Positions 49,624 through 58,090 of a DNA stretch of 64,000 nt are shown here, one piece after another. The stretch is taken from positions 124,001 through 188,000 of the forward strand of contig NZ_JAAATY010000008.1 of the NCBI RefSeq assembly GCF_013280595.1, given 5' to 3'. The DNA is from Kibdelosporangium persicum (GTDB lineage: Bacteria > Actinomycetota > Actinomycetes > Mycobacteriales > Pseudonocardiaceae). How positions within the stretch are numbered: position 1 is the stretch's first letter; each line of letters opens with the position of its first letter. The notes beneath the pieces are model-generated. The model was not told where the DNA came from and did not search any database. It saw only the letters and a list, made by a program, of their open reading frames with translations. A program made the position numbers and the translations under genes.

Positions 49624-50265
49624 CTACCTGGGCACCCACAAGGTCACCCGCGTGCCGCCGCCCGGCCGGGACACAATGTCGGCATGGCCGCCCACCTTGC
49701 TGAGCCGCGCGATGATCGACTCGTTGATGCCGAACCCGCGCGGCCGCTCGGCCATGTCGAAGCCGACGCCGTGATCCCGCGTGGTCACCGCGATCCCGCC
49801 GTCCCGCTCCTCGACACGGACCGTCACCTGCGTGGTCTGGGCGTGCTTCAACGTGTTGCGTAGGGCTTCCCTGGTCGCGTCCCTGACCGCCTTGCGCCTG
49901 GCCTCCGGCAACTGGTCGTCGATATCGGCCATCACCAGTTGCGCACGCAGCCCGTCCCGCGCCATGTCGGTCGCCACGGCGGCCAGGTCCTCGGTCAGCC
50001 GCCCACCGGCCGCCGGTTCGACGAAACCCCGGCGCAGCGCGATGGCCTGCGCCCTGGCGACGTTGCGGAGCTCCGCCAGTTTGGCCTCGGCGTCGATGGC
50101 GTCCGATGGCGTCCGCATCGCCATGGCTTCCAACGCCTGCAACACGTTGTCGTGGACGTAGCGGTTGAGCTCAGCCCGTTCGGCCGCCCGGCCGTGCCGT
50201 GAGCCGATCACGAAGGCAGCGACGACTGCGGCGCCGGCTGCCAACACCGCGAGGAGGACGTCCAT
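49624..50265 (-). CDS. NarL-type histidine kinase, minimal (no sensor domain)
   Basis: A 213-residue kinase core with one N-terminal membrane segment (about 2-21). The H-box is RYVHDNVLQALEAM. The ATPase shows an N-box REALRNTLKHAQ and G-box RDHGVGFD. There is no sensor domain, so it may receive signals through the membrane helix or a partner. It lies 3 bp after the stop of the LuxR-type regulator upstream, as a pair. Confidence 0.88.
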   Translation of the reverse strand: MDVLLAVLAAGAAVVAAFVIGSRHGRAAERAELNRYVHDNVLQALEAMAMRTPSDAIDAEAKLAELRNVARAQAIALRRGFVEPAAGGRLTEDLAAVATDMARDGLRAQLVMADIDDQLPEARRKAVRDATREALRNTLKHAQTTQVTVRVEERDGGIAVTTRDHGVGFDMAERPRGFGINESIIARLSKVGGHADIVSRPGGGTRVTLWVPR

Positions 50266-50268
50266 CGG

Positions 50269-50928
50269 CTACACCGGCACGGTCGGTGACGTTGGCGTGT
50301 ACGCGACGCCCTTCTCGATGGCGTACCTGGTCAGTTCCGGCCGCCGCCGCTGGCCCGTCTTGTCCCGGATCCGGTCGAGGTACGACCGCACAGTGCGGAT
50401 GCTGATGTCCAGCGCCTCCGCGATGTCCTGGTCCCGTTCCCCTGCCGCCACCAGGGAGAGCACCTGACGTTCCCGCGCCGACAGCTCGATCACCAGGCCG
50501 TTGTCCCGGCCCGGCATCGCGTCCAGCACGTGCGCCGCCAGCATCGGGCTGACGTAGCTGTTGCCGCCCGCGATCCGGCGGATCGCGTGCAGGATCTCGG
50601 CGCCGTCGGAGTCCTTCGACAGGTAGCCGCGCGCCCCGGCGGCCATCGCGGCCAGCACCTCGGCACGCCCCGAAGACGCCGAGAGGACCAGCACACGATG
50701 GCCCATGCCGACGACCTCGACCACGGCCGCCGAACCCTGCACGCCCGGCAGGCGCAGATCAAGGACCACCACACCCGCCGGATGTTCGCGGTGGGCGGCG
50801 AACTGGGCCACCGACCCCGCGACGGCGTCCACTTCGATGTCCGGCGCGTCGGCCAGCAGTTCGGCGACGGCGGCTCGGTACAACGGATGGTCCTCGATCA
50901 CACTGACCGGGATCCTGGTGGCGGCCAT
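50269..50928 (-). CDS. NarL/LuxR-family response regulator
   Basis: A 219-residue regulator: receiver (phospho-acceptor in VVVLDLRLPG, switch Lys in YLSKDS) and C-terminal LuxR HTH (LSARERQVLSLVAAGERDQDIAEAL, then TVRSYLDRIRDKTG). It precedes and pairs with the minimal kinase. ATG 50928. Confidence 0.92.
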   Translation of the reverse strand: MAATRIPVSVIEDHPLYRAAVAELLADAPDIEVDAVAGSVAQFAAHREHPAGVVVLDLRLPGVQGSAAVVEVVGMGHRVLVLSASSGRAEVLAAMAAGARGYLSKDSDGAEILHAIRRIAGGNSYVSPMLAAHVLDAMPGRDNGLVIELSARERQVLSLVAAGERDQDIAEALDISIRTVRSYLDRIRDKTGQRRRPELTRYAIEKGVAYTPTSPTVPV

Positions 50929-51014
50929 GGACTCCCCTCCCCATCGGGATCGCTCGACTGGACGGTAAGCGGTCCGCGAGGTGGCGGCTGACAGTCAATC
51001 AGCCCTCATCGGGG

Positions 51015-51656
51015 CTAGAGCTCGTCGACCCGCACGATGCCGTCCTGGATGGCGCGGGCCACGAGCGCCGCCTTCGTCGGTGCTTCGCGCCCGACGTTGG
51101 CGTACTTCACCCTGACCCGGTCGAGGTAGCCGTTGACCGTGCTCACGGTGAGGTTCAGTTTTTGCGCCACCATCTCCTTGGACTCACAGTGGAACCACTC
51201 GAGCAGCACGTCGATCTGGCGCTGGGTGAGCTTCGGCCGGTTGGCTCTCGTATCAGTGCCCAGGGCGCCCGACAAGGCCGGCGGGGTGTACGGGGTGTTG
51301 CTGGCCGCCGCGTGGATGGCCGCGACGAGGTGGTCTTCCCCCTCAGCCTTGGTCAGGTACGTGAAGGCGCCGATGTCCAGGCACGTCAGCGCGGTCTCCC
51401 GGTCCTCCCGCATGGTGTACACGACGACCTGGCGGCCGGCGTCGACCAGCCGCTTGAGGTCGCCGTAGGCCGGACCGGTGATGTCCAGCTGCAGGTCGAG
51501 CACCACGACATCGGCCCGGTCCCCCGGATCCAGCCAGGCCACGGACACGCTCGGGCCCGAGTCCAGCACCTCGATCGGCGGGTCGGCGGCCTGGCACCAC
51601 GCCTTGACCCCCGCGATCACAGCGGGGTGGTCGTCCACCACGACGATGCTCGTCAT
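51015..51656 (-). CDS. NarL/LuxR-family response regulator
   Basis: A 213-residue regulator: receiver VVVDDHPAVIAGV, phospho-acceptor in VVVLDLQLD, and LuxR-type HTH LTQRQIDVLLEWFHCESKEMVAQKL, STVNGYLDRVRVKY. ATG 51656 overlaps the stop of the kinase-like gene (ATGA). It is the third gene of a kinase, pseudokinase, regulator operon. Confidence 0.92.
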   Translation of the reverse strand: MTSIVVVDDHPAVIAGVKAWCQAADPPIEVLDSGPSVSVAWLDPGDRADVVVLDLQLDITGPAYGDLKRLVDAGRQVVVYTMREDRETALTCLDIGAFTYLTKAEGEDHLVAAIHAAASNTPYTPPALSGALGTDTRANRPKLTQRQIDVLLEWFHCESKEMVAQKLNLTVSTVNGYLDRVRVKYANVGREAPTKAALVARAIQDGIVRVDEL

Positions 51657-52765
51657 CCGCGGCCCCTCCAGGTCGCCTGCACCCACAACAGGTCCCCACT
51701 GGTCACAGTGGAAGTGGTGATCTCGTCGTTGTCCACGATCGGCACCGCGTCGGGCACCGACTCCGCTACGACGCTGACGGTGACTTGTTCTCCCGTGCCG
51801 ACGACGGTGAGCCGGACGTCGCCACGAGCCGTGGCCAGCACTGCGACAGCGGGCTCGGTGAGCAGCCGGCGCATCGTGACAGGCACCGGCGGCCGTTCGC
51901 CCCGCTCCGAGAACCGTACCGACACTCCGTTTCGCTCGGCCAGGCCGACGCACGCCATCAGTTCGTCCACCAACGGGTCCGGCCCGACGGTGGCCTCCCC
52001 GAAGAGCCTGCGCATCCGCGCGGCCTCGATCGCGCAGATCCGCCGCACGGATTCCTCGCCGGGATCGAGCGCCCCGGCGGCCAGCCCGGCCAGCACCGGG
52101 GCGGTGGTCTCGGCGAGCGCGGCGTACCGGTCCTTGCGGTCGGCGTGCAACTGGGCCGCGACGGCCTCAGCGGTCCGGACCTGCTCCTCCTCGCGCGCCA
52201 TCCTGGCCACCGACATCGCGATCCGCCGCAACGCGTTGGCGAACAGGATGACCGCGACCTGGAACGCCGACGAGACCAAGGTCGTGTTCACCACGCCCGC
52301 GAAGGTGACGTCGACGGGGCCGTCGAAGATCGCGAGCAGGAACGCGGGGACGTAGTGCACCGCCAGCAGTCCGGCGAAGAGCCCGGCGGGCCTGCCCATG
52401 GCGAGCAGAACCAACGACCAGCCCACGACTTCGTCGGACCAGTGCGGCGTTCCCAGCCGGTCGACGGGCGCGACCGTCACCGTCGCCGCGATCGACGTCG
52501 CCAGCACGAGAACAAGCAACGGCCAACGCCAGCGCCGCACAGTCCGGTCGAACGCGCCCAGGACCGAGACGACCGTCAGCACGGCCACAGCGGCGATCTG
52601 CACCTCGACCGGCCGGTAGGAATCCCAGTTGGCAAGCAGTTTGGGCACCTCGAGGCCGTACAGGATGACCAGGCTGATCCCGGCCGAGCCCCACCGCAGG
52701 CCCCGCATGTACTTGGTGGCGACGTCTTCGGCGTGCCGAGGGACGTCGAGCTCAGGCGCGTGCAT
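51653..52765 (-). CDS. kinase-like membrane protein lacking the phospho-acceptor His
   Basis: A 370-residue protein with about five membrane segments in residues 28-190 and a degenerate kinase core. Where related kinases have a LHD-type H-box, the sequence reads RYAALAETTAPVLAGL, with no His. The ATPase N-box and G-boxes are also poor. It overlaps the preceding kinase by 14 bp and the following regulator by 4 bp. It is probably a pseudokinase modulating its neighbours, or a sensor subunit. Confidence 0.8.
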   Translation of the reverse strand: MHAPELDVPRHAEDVATKYMRGLRWGSAGISLVILYGLEVPKLLANWDSYRPVEVQIAAVAVLTVVSVLGAFDRTVRRWRWPLLVLVLATSIAATVTVAPVDRLGTPHWSDEVVGWSLVLLAMGRPAGLFAGLLAVHYVPAFLLAIFDGPVDVTFAGVVNTTLVSSAFQVAVILFANALRRIAMSVARMAREEEQVRTAEAVAAQLHADRKDRYAALAETTAPVLAGLAAGALDPGEESVRRICAIEAARMRRLFGEATVGPDPLVDELMACVGLAERNGVSVRFSERGERPPVPVTMRRLLTEPAVAVLATARGDVRLTVVGTGEQVTVSVVAESVPDAVPIVDNDEITTSTVTSGDLLWVQATWRGRG

Positions 52766-53882
52766 CGGGCCACTCCAATACGACCTCGGTGCCTTGCCCT
52801 GGCGCGCTCGTGACGACGGCCTGGCCGCCCAGACGCGCCATCCGCTCGACCAGCGAACCCGTCACGCCGTAACCGTGGCCCCCGGATCTGGCCGGATCGA
52901 AACCTCGGCCGTGGTCACGGATCCGGACCCGCACGACGCCGCCGACGTGTTCCACAGCGATCTCGGCGACGTCGACGCCCGCGTGCCGGACGACGTTCGT
53001 CAAGGCTTCGCGGGCGCCCCGGCACAACGCGACGGCCACCACGGCCGGCAATTTGGCCGGGTCCTGCCTGCGCCATTCGATCCGGACCGGCACGTGTTCG
53101 ACGACATGGCGCAGCATGAGGACCAGTTCGACTTCGCCGTCCGCGGGATCGGTACGCCCCTCGATCACTTCGAGGTCACGCGCGGCCTGTTCGGACAGCC
53201 AGGGCTCCGGCCGGTTCGCCACACCAGCGCCGACCATGAGCAACGTCGCTGAGGCCGTGTCGTGCAGAGCCGCCAGGTACTCCCGCTCGTCCGCGCGCCG
53301 GGCAGTCGCGACAGCCGCCTTCCGCCGAGCTTGCTCCCCGCGTTCGAACTCCCGGTCCGCGGCCCGTCCGCCGTGCCGCACCAGCAGATAGAGGCCACGG
53401 CCGAGGATCGCCTCGATGACCATCCATGACCCGATGGGCACGACGAAGGTCCAGTCCTGGAGTTCGGCCAGCACACCGCCTGTGAGGTACGCGGCCAGGA
53501 CCACCAGCGTGGCCACCCCGCCGACCAGCGTCGACGAGTGGAACTGGTACGCCACGACGATGATCGAGGTGGCGACAAGCACCCAGCTCACGCGGTCGGC
53601 TTGCATCTCCGGCGCCGTCGTCCACACCTGCGCGAGACACACTCCGGCGACGACCGCCAGGTCTGCCGCGAGTAGCCAGGGTTGGCGCCGCCGCAGCATC
53701 CGGACGGTGAAGAAGACGTTCCACGCGTTGAAGCCGACAATGACCAGAGCGGTGAGCAGGACGTCCCGTGGCGTGGTGGTGACCCACGAGATCAGGCTGC
53801 AGAGCGCAACCACGACAGCACGGATGACCACGGCGTAGAACAGACCGAGGCGATTCAGTTCCCGTTCCGCCGGACCGGTCAT
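52752..53882 (-). CDS. NarL-type sensor histidine kinase
   Basis: A 376-residue kinase with five or six membrane segments in residues 15-170. The H-box is EYLAALHDTASATLLMVG. The N-box is CRGAREALTNVVRHAG, the G-box RIRDHGRGFDPA, then GYGVTGSLVERM. It has everything the next gene lacks. First gene of a kinase, pseudokinase, regulator operon. Confidence 0.9.
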   Translation of the reverse strand: MTGPAERELNRLGLFYAVVIRAVVVALCSLISWVTTTPRDVLLTALVIVGFNAWNVFFTVRMLRRRQPWLLAADLAVVAGVCLAQVWTTAPEMQADRVSWVLVATSIIVVAYQFHSSTLVGGVATLVVLAAYLTGGVLAELQDWTFVVPIGSWMVIEAILGRGLYLLVRHGGRAADREFERGEQARRKAAVATARRADEREYLAALHDTASATLLMVGAGVANRPEPWLSEQAARDLEVIEGRTDPADGEVELVLMLRHVVEHVPVRIEWRRQDPAKLPAVVAVALCRGAREALTNVVRHAGVDVAEIAVEHVGGVVRVRIRDHGRGFDPARSGGHGYGVTGSLVERMARLGGQAVVTSAPGQGTEVVLEWPDARA

Positions 53883-54067
53883 GGACGGTGGTTCCGTCCA
53901 GGCGGCAGGCCGCCGACGAAGGGCTGGTCACCCCTGCGCGCCACTCTCACTCACTCATCCTAGTGGTGAGGAAGTCACCGCGGCGGTGTCGGCACAGGCA
54001 ATGTCAGGCCGATACCCGGTCCCAGATTCCGCGCTGGACCAGCAGAACCCGTATCTCACAAAAATCT

Positions 54068-54099
54068 ACCATTTCTACCAAGATGATGATAGAAATGGT
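54068..54099. promoter_or_regulatory. operator upstream of the DeoR gene, perfect 10-bp inverted repeat
   Basis: ACCATTTCTA and TAGAAATGGT flank 12 bp; the right arm ends 3 bp before the ATG at 54103. The region is strikingly AT-rich. The site would cover the transcription start of a leaderless message and suits autorepression. Confidence 0.72.
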
Positions 54100-54102
54100 C
54101 TT

Positions 54103-54873
54103 ATGGCTGTCGCCGATCGACTGGACCTGACGCTGCGCCTGGTGCGCAACGCCGAACGGATATCGCTGAACGAACTGGCCGACCGGCTGGGCGTCTCCCT
54201 GATGACGGTGCGGCGTGACCTCGACGAACTCCAAGCGCGGGGCCTGGTCCAGCGAGTCCGGGGCGGCGCGGTCTCGCTCGCCGCACCAGCCGAGGAAGCA
54301 GGCTTCGCCGCCCGCGAGGCGTGGCAGGCAGCGACCAAACACCGCATCGGCGCGGCGGCTGCCGAACTGATCGACCCCGACCAGACCGTCCTCCTGGACG
54401 CCGGAACGACCACAGCCGCACTCGCGAGCAGCCTGATCGCCCGCGCCCCGTTGACGGTCGCTGTGCTCAGTCTGCAGGCCGCGCAGGCGCTGGCCGACAA
54501 ACCCGGTATCCGGCTGCTGGTGATCGGGGGCGAGTCACGTGCCGGGGAGCGCAGTCTCGTCGGCCACCTGACTCTCCGGATGCTGGAAGAACTGTGGTTC
54601 GACACCTTCGTGATGTCGATCGGCGCCGTGCACCGCGAGCTCGGGTGGTCGGAATTCTCGATGGAAGACGCCACCGTGAAGCAACACGCACGATGCCGCG
54701 CCACCAAGACGGTCGTCGTGGCCGATTCCACCAAGCTGGGCGTACGCGCCTTCGCCCGAGTAGCCGGCCTTGACGACGTCGACACGTTCGTGACCGACGA
54801 TCCCGGCCCCGGCACAGCCATGGAGACCCTGAACCACATCCGCGACGTCGGCGTTGACGTCGTGCTGGCCTGA
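54103..54873 (+). CDS. DeoR/GlpR-family transcriptional regulator
   Basis: A 256-residue regulator: N-terminal HTH (ISLNELADRLGVSLMTVRRDLDELQARGLV, wing RVRGGAV) and C-terminal DeoRC sugar-phosphate sensor (LLDAGTTTAALASSL, VVADSTKLGV, FVTDD). ATG 54103 has no Shine-Dalgarno. Such regulators sense phosphorylated sugars or nucleosides. The next gene, a broken DUF4406 gene, follows after 10 bp. Confidence 0.92.
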   Translation: MAVADRLDLTLRLVRNAERISLNELADRLGVSLMTVRRDLDELQARGLVQRVRGGAVSLAAPAEEAGFAAREAWQAATKHRIGAAAAELIDPDQTVLLDAGTTTAALASSLIARAPLTVAVLSLQAAQALADKPGIRLLVIGGESRAGERSLVGHLTLRMLEELWFDTFVMSIGAVHRELGWSEFSMEDATVKQHARCRATKTVVVADSTKLGVRAFARVAGLDDVDTFVTDDPGPGTAMETLNHIRDVGVDVVLA

Positions 54874-54883
54874 AGGAGCAACC

Positions 54884-55244
54884 TTGTCCCTGATGATTTT
54901 GGTCGCGGGCCCGTACCGGTCCGGTACCGGCGACGATCCCGCCAAGCTCGCAGCCAACGTCGACGCGATGAACCAAGCGGCTCTGCGCCTGTTCCGGGCC
55001 GGACACCTACCGGTCACCGGCGAGGCCCTGGCCCTGCCGTTGATCCAGCTCGCCGGATCAACCAGAGTCGGCGATGGCCCGTTCAACGACATCTTCCACC
55101 CGATCGCCCGGCAACTGCTGTCCCGATTGCGACGCCGTCCTGCGAGTCGGTGGACCGTCCGCAGGTGCGGACGAGATGATGGAGCAGGCCCGTGCCGAGG
55201 GCAAACCGGTCTTCACCAGCATCGAGGCCGTCCCCGCCGCCTGA
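54884..55244 (+). pseudogene. frameshifted DUF4406 (deoxyribosyltransferase-like) gene
   Basis: TTG 54884 has AGGAG 5 nt upstream. The first frame reads ILVAGPYRSGTGDDPAKL and on to FHPIARQLLSR, then turns to nonsense. From about 55127 the +1-shifted frame continues the family exactly: CDAVLRVGGPSAGADEMM, EQARAEGKPVFTSIE, stop TGA 55242-55244. One extra base near 55125-55128 (CGATTGCGAC for CGNTGCGAC) explains it. Without the lesion the product would be about 120 residues, related to nucleoside 2-deoxyribosyltransferases. Confidence 0.8.
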
Positions 55245-55333
55245 CGGAACAGCTCAGTCGCGACGGCTCTATGTAGTGAATTCGGTAGTGCCACGGATAC
55301 CCCGAATGGCCGACACCGTGCAGGATTTTCGGC

Positions 55334-55819
55334 ATGAGCGATCGGTCTGCGCCCAACTCGCGGTACAAGAACCTCGTCCTCGCGCTCAACCACGCCTTCA
55401 ACGCCGGCGACCTGTCGGGCGTGGACGACCTGCTCACCCCCGACTTCGCGGAGCGAGACATGCCCCCGGGGCCGGAGGGATACAAGGCAGTGGTCCGGCA
55501 GTGGCGCGCCGCGCTGCACGAACCCAGGTCCGAGGTGCTCGGCCTCGTCGCCGAAGGATCCACAGTGGTGCTCCGGGTCCGCCTCACCGGCGTCCACGTA
55601 GGAGAGATCGTCGGGGTGGCACCCACAAGGCGCCACATCGACGTCGAGCAGGTCCACTTCTACGAAGGCCGCGACGGCCGACTCGCGACCCACCACTACA
55701 TCCGGGACGACTTGGCCCTGCTAGGCCAGCTGGGCGTGCGGTCCGACATGCTGGCGACCATGCGCCTACGGCCAGACCGCCAGATCAAGCACGTTCACCT
55801 GGCCCATTTCGCGGGCTGA
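55334..55819 (+). CDS. SnoaL-like ester cyclase family protein
   Basis: A 161-residue SnoaL domain protein: NLVLALNHAFNAGDLSGVDDLL at the start, GPEGYKAVVRQWRAAL, and VEQVHFYEGRDGRLATHHYIRDDLALLGQLG, the pattern of the ester cyclase branch. ATG 55334. Third SnoaL-like gene in the window. The biochemical role is unknown. Confidence 0.85.
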   Translation: MSDRSAPNSRYKNLVLALNHAFNAGDLSGVDDLLTPDFAERDMPPGPEGYKAVVRQWRAALHEPRSEVLGLVAEGSTVVLRVRLTGVHVGEIVGVAPTRRHIDVEQVHFYEGRDGRLATHHYIRDDLALLGQLGVRSDMLATMRLRPDRQIKHVHLAHFAG

Positions 55820-56122
55820 CACGCTGCGAGATGATGTGGTGCCACGGATTTATGTGCGTACACGGAATTGGCCGCAAGGCCGATCCCGCTGATCTTGGGA
55901 GCGACGGCCCATGAGAGCCGGAGGCCGGGCACCTGTGTCGGCAACCGCGGAACACGGACATGCGCGAACTGGATCGCGGCCGGGAACATTTCCCGGCCGG
56001 ACTAGGTGCACGGTCCCTCCCCTCTGGGAGTCGGCAGGCGGGATGATCCGCCAATGGAGGCCGCGTCAGTCCGCCACACTCTGGGCGAGGAACAAAGTCC
56101 CGCCGAGAACGACGGAGGCGCC
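55820..56122. other. intergenic region with one hairpin
   Basis: These 303 bp contain no supported gene. A GTGCCACGGAT sequence at about 55840 is also found at about 55285, so the SnoaL gene is flanked by short direct repeats. The hairpin at 55978-55998 is the only strong structure. Confidence 0.5.
55978..55998. terminator. perfect hairpin, terminator-like
   Basis: GGCCGGGAA and TTCCCGGCC form a 9-bp stem around CAT. It is 160 bp beyond the SnoaL stop and 125 bp before the next gene. Confidence 0.5.
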
Positions 56123-56779
56123 ATGACACCGCTACCGCCGGAGCAGGAGCTCACGGTGGTCCTCGCGGACGACCATCCTGTGGTTCGTGGTGGGTTGCGG
56201 GCATTGTTGTCCTCCGTCCAAGGGATCACGGTGGTCGCCGAGGCGACCACCGGGCGGGAAGCCGTTGAGGAAACGGTCAAGCATCGGCCGGATGTGCTGC
56301 TGGTCGACCTCCAGATGCCAAATTTGAACGGGATCGCGGCGACTCGCGAGGTTCTGCGGGCCGCCCCGGAAGTGGCGGTGCTGGTCCTCACGATGTTCCA
56401 CGACGACGAGTCAGTGGTCTCGGCGATGCGAGCCGGCGCCAGGGGCTACATCCTCAAAGGCGCAGGCCAAGAGGACATCGTGCGCGCGGTCCGTGGTGTG
56501 GCGGCGGGCGAAGCGATCTTCGGGCAGAACGTCGCCCACCGAGTCCTGGACCTCCTCGCCACACCCCGTGCCGCTGAGCCCTTCCCTGACTTGACTGCCC
56601 GCGAACGAGAAGTGCTCGACCTGGTGGCCGCAGGGCTTGGTAACGCCGTCATCGCCCGCCAGTTGCACTTGGCGCCCAAGACCGTGAGCAACCACATCTC
56701 AGCGATCTTCGCCAAGCTGCGGGTGGTCGACCGCGCAGCGGCCATCGTGCGAGCACGAGAAGCAGGCCTCGGGCGCTAG
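56123..56779 (+). CDS. NarL/LuxR-family response regulator
   Basis: A 218-residue regulator: receiver VVLADDHPVVRGGL, phospho-acceptor in LLVDLQMPN, switch Lys in YILKGAG, and LuxR HTH LTAREREVLDLVAAGLGNAVIARQL, KTVSNHISAIFAKL. ATG 56123 with GGAGG 4 nt upstream. Its likely kinase at 58579 is separated by the DUF222 gene and a pseudogene. Its TAG stop shares CTAG with the stop of the convergent DUF222 gene. Confidence 0.92.
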   Translation: MTPLPPEQELTVVLADDHPVVRGGLRALLSSVQGITVVAEATTGREAVEETVKHRPDVLLVDLQMPNLNGIAATREVLRAAPEVAVLVLTMFHDDESVVSAMRAGARGYILKGAGQEDIVRAVRGVAAGEAIFGQNVAHRVLDLLATPRAAEPFPDLTAREREVLDLVAAGLGNAVIARQLHLAPKTVSNHISAIFAKLRVVDRAAAIVRAREAGLGR

Positions 56780-57930
56780 GCGGCTGGTTCTTCGAACCGT
56801 TCCGCCACGACCTGCCGCACCTGCGCCGTGGGTGTCACGAAGACCACCCGATCGGGTTCAGGTTGGGCGAGTATCCAGCCCTTCGCGCGTTCGTGCATCA
56901 ACCGATGACGCTTGCACATCAAGCGGTAGTCGCGTTCTCGTCGTCGCTGACGACGGCCGGTTCCCTCCGACTTGGTATGAATCTCGCACCTTCGTTCGGA
57001 CACAGGACACCCGGGCTGCCGGCACTTGCGATCCCTCATCCGGATTCGGTTCGCCAGACCTTGTGCGGCATAGCGATAGGGGCTCACGTCCAACAGATGC
57101 CCGAAGTCGTCCGTGACGAGTCGACGCAGCGCTCCGTTCCTCGCCAGCTCGCGGCATTGCTCCGCGGTGATGGGCCCGTACTCGGACAGTTCACCCGGTT
57201 TGTCGTTCAAGCCGATCAACGTGCTCAGTGGCACCGTGACGTTGATGTTGGCCTGTACTCGTTCGCGATTCCTGCCCAGCACGAGATCGACCAGCACATC
57301 GGCCCTGCGCTGGGCGAGCGTGCGGGTGTCATTCGGCGTCCTCGCCCTGTAGGCAAGGTGATTCAGCACGTTGTAGGCCGCCTCGACCTCACCGGCCAGC
57401 ATCGTCGCCACGAGCTTGCCCGATCCGTCCTCGGACTTGCGGGTCACGACGTCGCGCTGTTCCTCCCGTTGTTTACGTTTCCGTTCAGCGGCTTCCGGGT
57501 CCACCTTCATCGCCTGGCGCCGCAGCGCGCGTCGGTACTCCTGGTACGTCGCATGTGGCCCTTGAGCGAGAACGGCCTCTTCGACCCGGCGTGCGTCCTC
57601 ATCGGACAATGGCTTGGTGATCTGACACGTCGCCCGCACACGAGCAATGTCGATTGTGCCTTCTTCCAAGGCAATGAGCGTGGCGGGTAGACGCCGGACG
57701 ATGTAGTCGGCTTCGAGGATTCGGTTCGTGGCCACCCTGATCGACATGTGCAGGGTGGCGGCGACCTCTTCGGGCGCGCCGTCGGCGAGTTTGATCCCTG
57801 GCCTGCCTGGTGGCCGGCATCCTGCGAACTTGGCCAAGTCACGAATCTGCGCCGCGGCCCAACGGCCTTGCTGCTTCTCGGCTTCGTGCACTGCTGCTAT
57901 GGCCCTGATGTCGGGCGTTGTGTTTGTCAT
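56776..57930 (-). CDS. DUF222 / HNH-endonuclease-like protein (13E12 type), active site apparently degraded
   Basis: A 384-residue protein: DUF222 domain (about 10-280) followed by an HNH region. The zinc-like pair CRQPGCPVSERRCEIH is intact, but the expected HH..GG.T..DN stretch is replaced by a basic string (EGTGRRQRRRERDY), and KRHHRLMHE is reduced to KRHRLMHE. The other two frames over the same bases encode QVGGN and SDDENAT, so compensating frameshifts are likely. ATG 57930 sits directly at the predicted transcription start of a damage-type promoter. Multi-copy genes of this family are common in actinobacteria; function unclear. Confidence 0.82.
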   Translation of the reverse strand: MTNTTPDIRAIAAVHEAEKQQGRWAAAQIRDLAKFAGCRPPGRPGIKLADGAPEEVAATLHMSIRVATNRILEADYIVRRLPATLIALEEGTIDIARVRATCQITKPLSDEDARRVEEAVLAQGPHATYQEYRRALRRQAMKVDPEAAERKRKQREEQRDVVTRKSEDGSGKLVATMLAGEVEAAYNVLNHLAYRARTPNDTRTLAQRRADVLVDLVLGRNRERVQANINVTVPLSTLIGLNDKPGELSEYGPITAEQCRELARNGALRRLVTDDFGHLLDVSPYRYAAQGLANRIRMRDRKCRQPGCPVSERRCEIHTKSEGTGRRQRRRERDYRLMCKRHRLMHERAKGWILAQPEPDRVVFVTPTAQVRQVVAERFEEPAA

Positions 57931-57937
57931 GTCTGCG

Positions 57938-57960
57938 ACCGTAGAGGACGGGTCCGACAG
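57938..57960 (-). promoter_or_regulatory. RecA-independent DNA-damage promoter (PafBC type) of the DUF222 gene
   Basis: On the minus strand: CTGTCGGAC, 8 bp, TACGGT, ending 7 bp before the ATG. This fits tTGTCRgtg-N8-TAnnnT, the RecA-NDp form known from mycobacteria, where 13E12 genes are among its targets. The message would be leaderless. Confidence 0.72.
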
Positions 57961-57992
57961 TTTTGCGTTGTTCAGGGCCAGCCGATTCGATG

Positions 57993-58023
57993 AGTCCGTA
58001 CGAACGGTCCGTTCGTACGGACT
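57993..58023. promoter_or_regulatory. perfect 31-bp palindrome upstream of the DUF222 gene
   Basis: AGTCCGTACGAACGG and its exact reverse complement flank a single T. It is 33 bp upstream of the damage promoter. The core GAAC-N5-GTTC resembles a LexA box but has one base too many. It could be a TetR-type operator. Confidence 0.75.
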
Positions 58024-58090
58024 TGTTGCCAGGACAGGGTGATTCCCTGCCCGGTCACCGGCTGGGGGAACGGTGATCGGCGGCCTGTTC

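Noticed and set aside
57993-58023. LexA (SOS) box within the 31-bp palindrome
   Set aside because: The half-sites GAAC and GTTC are 5 bp apart; the actinobacterial SOS box requires 4.
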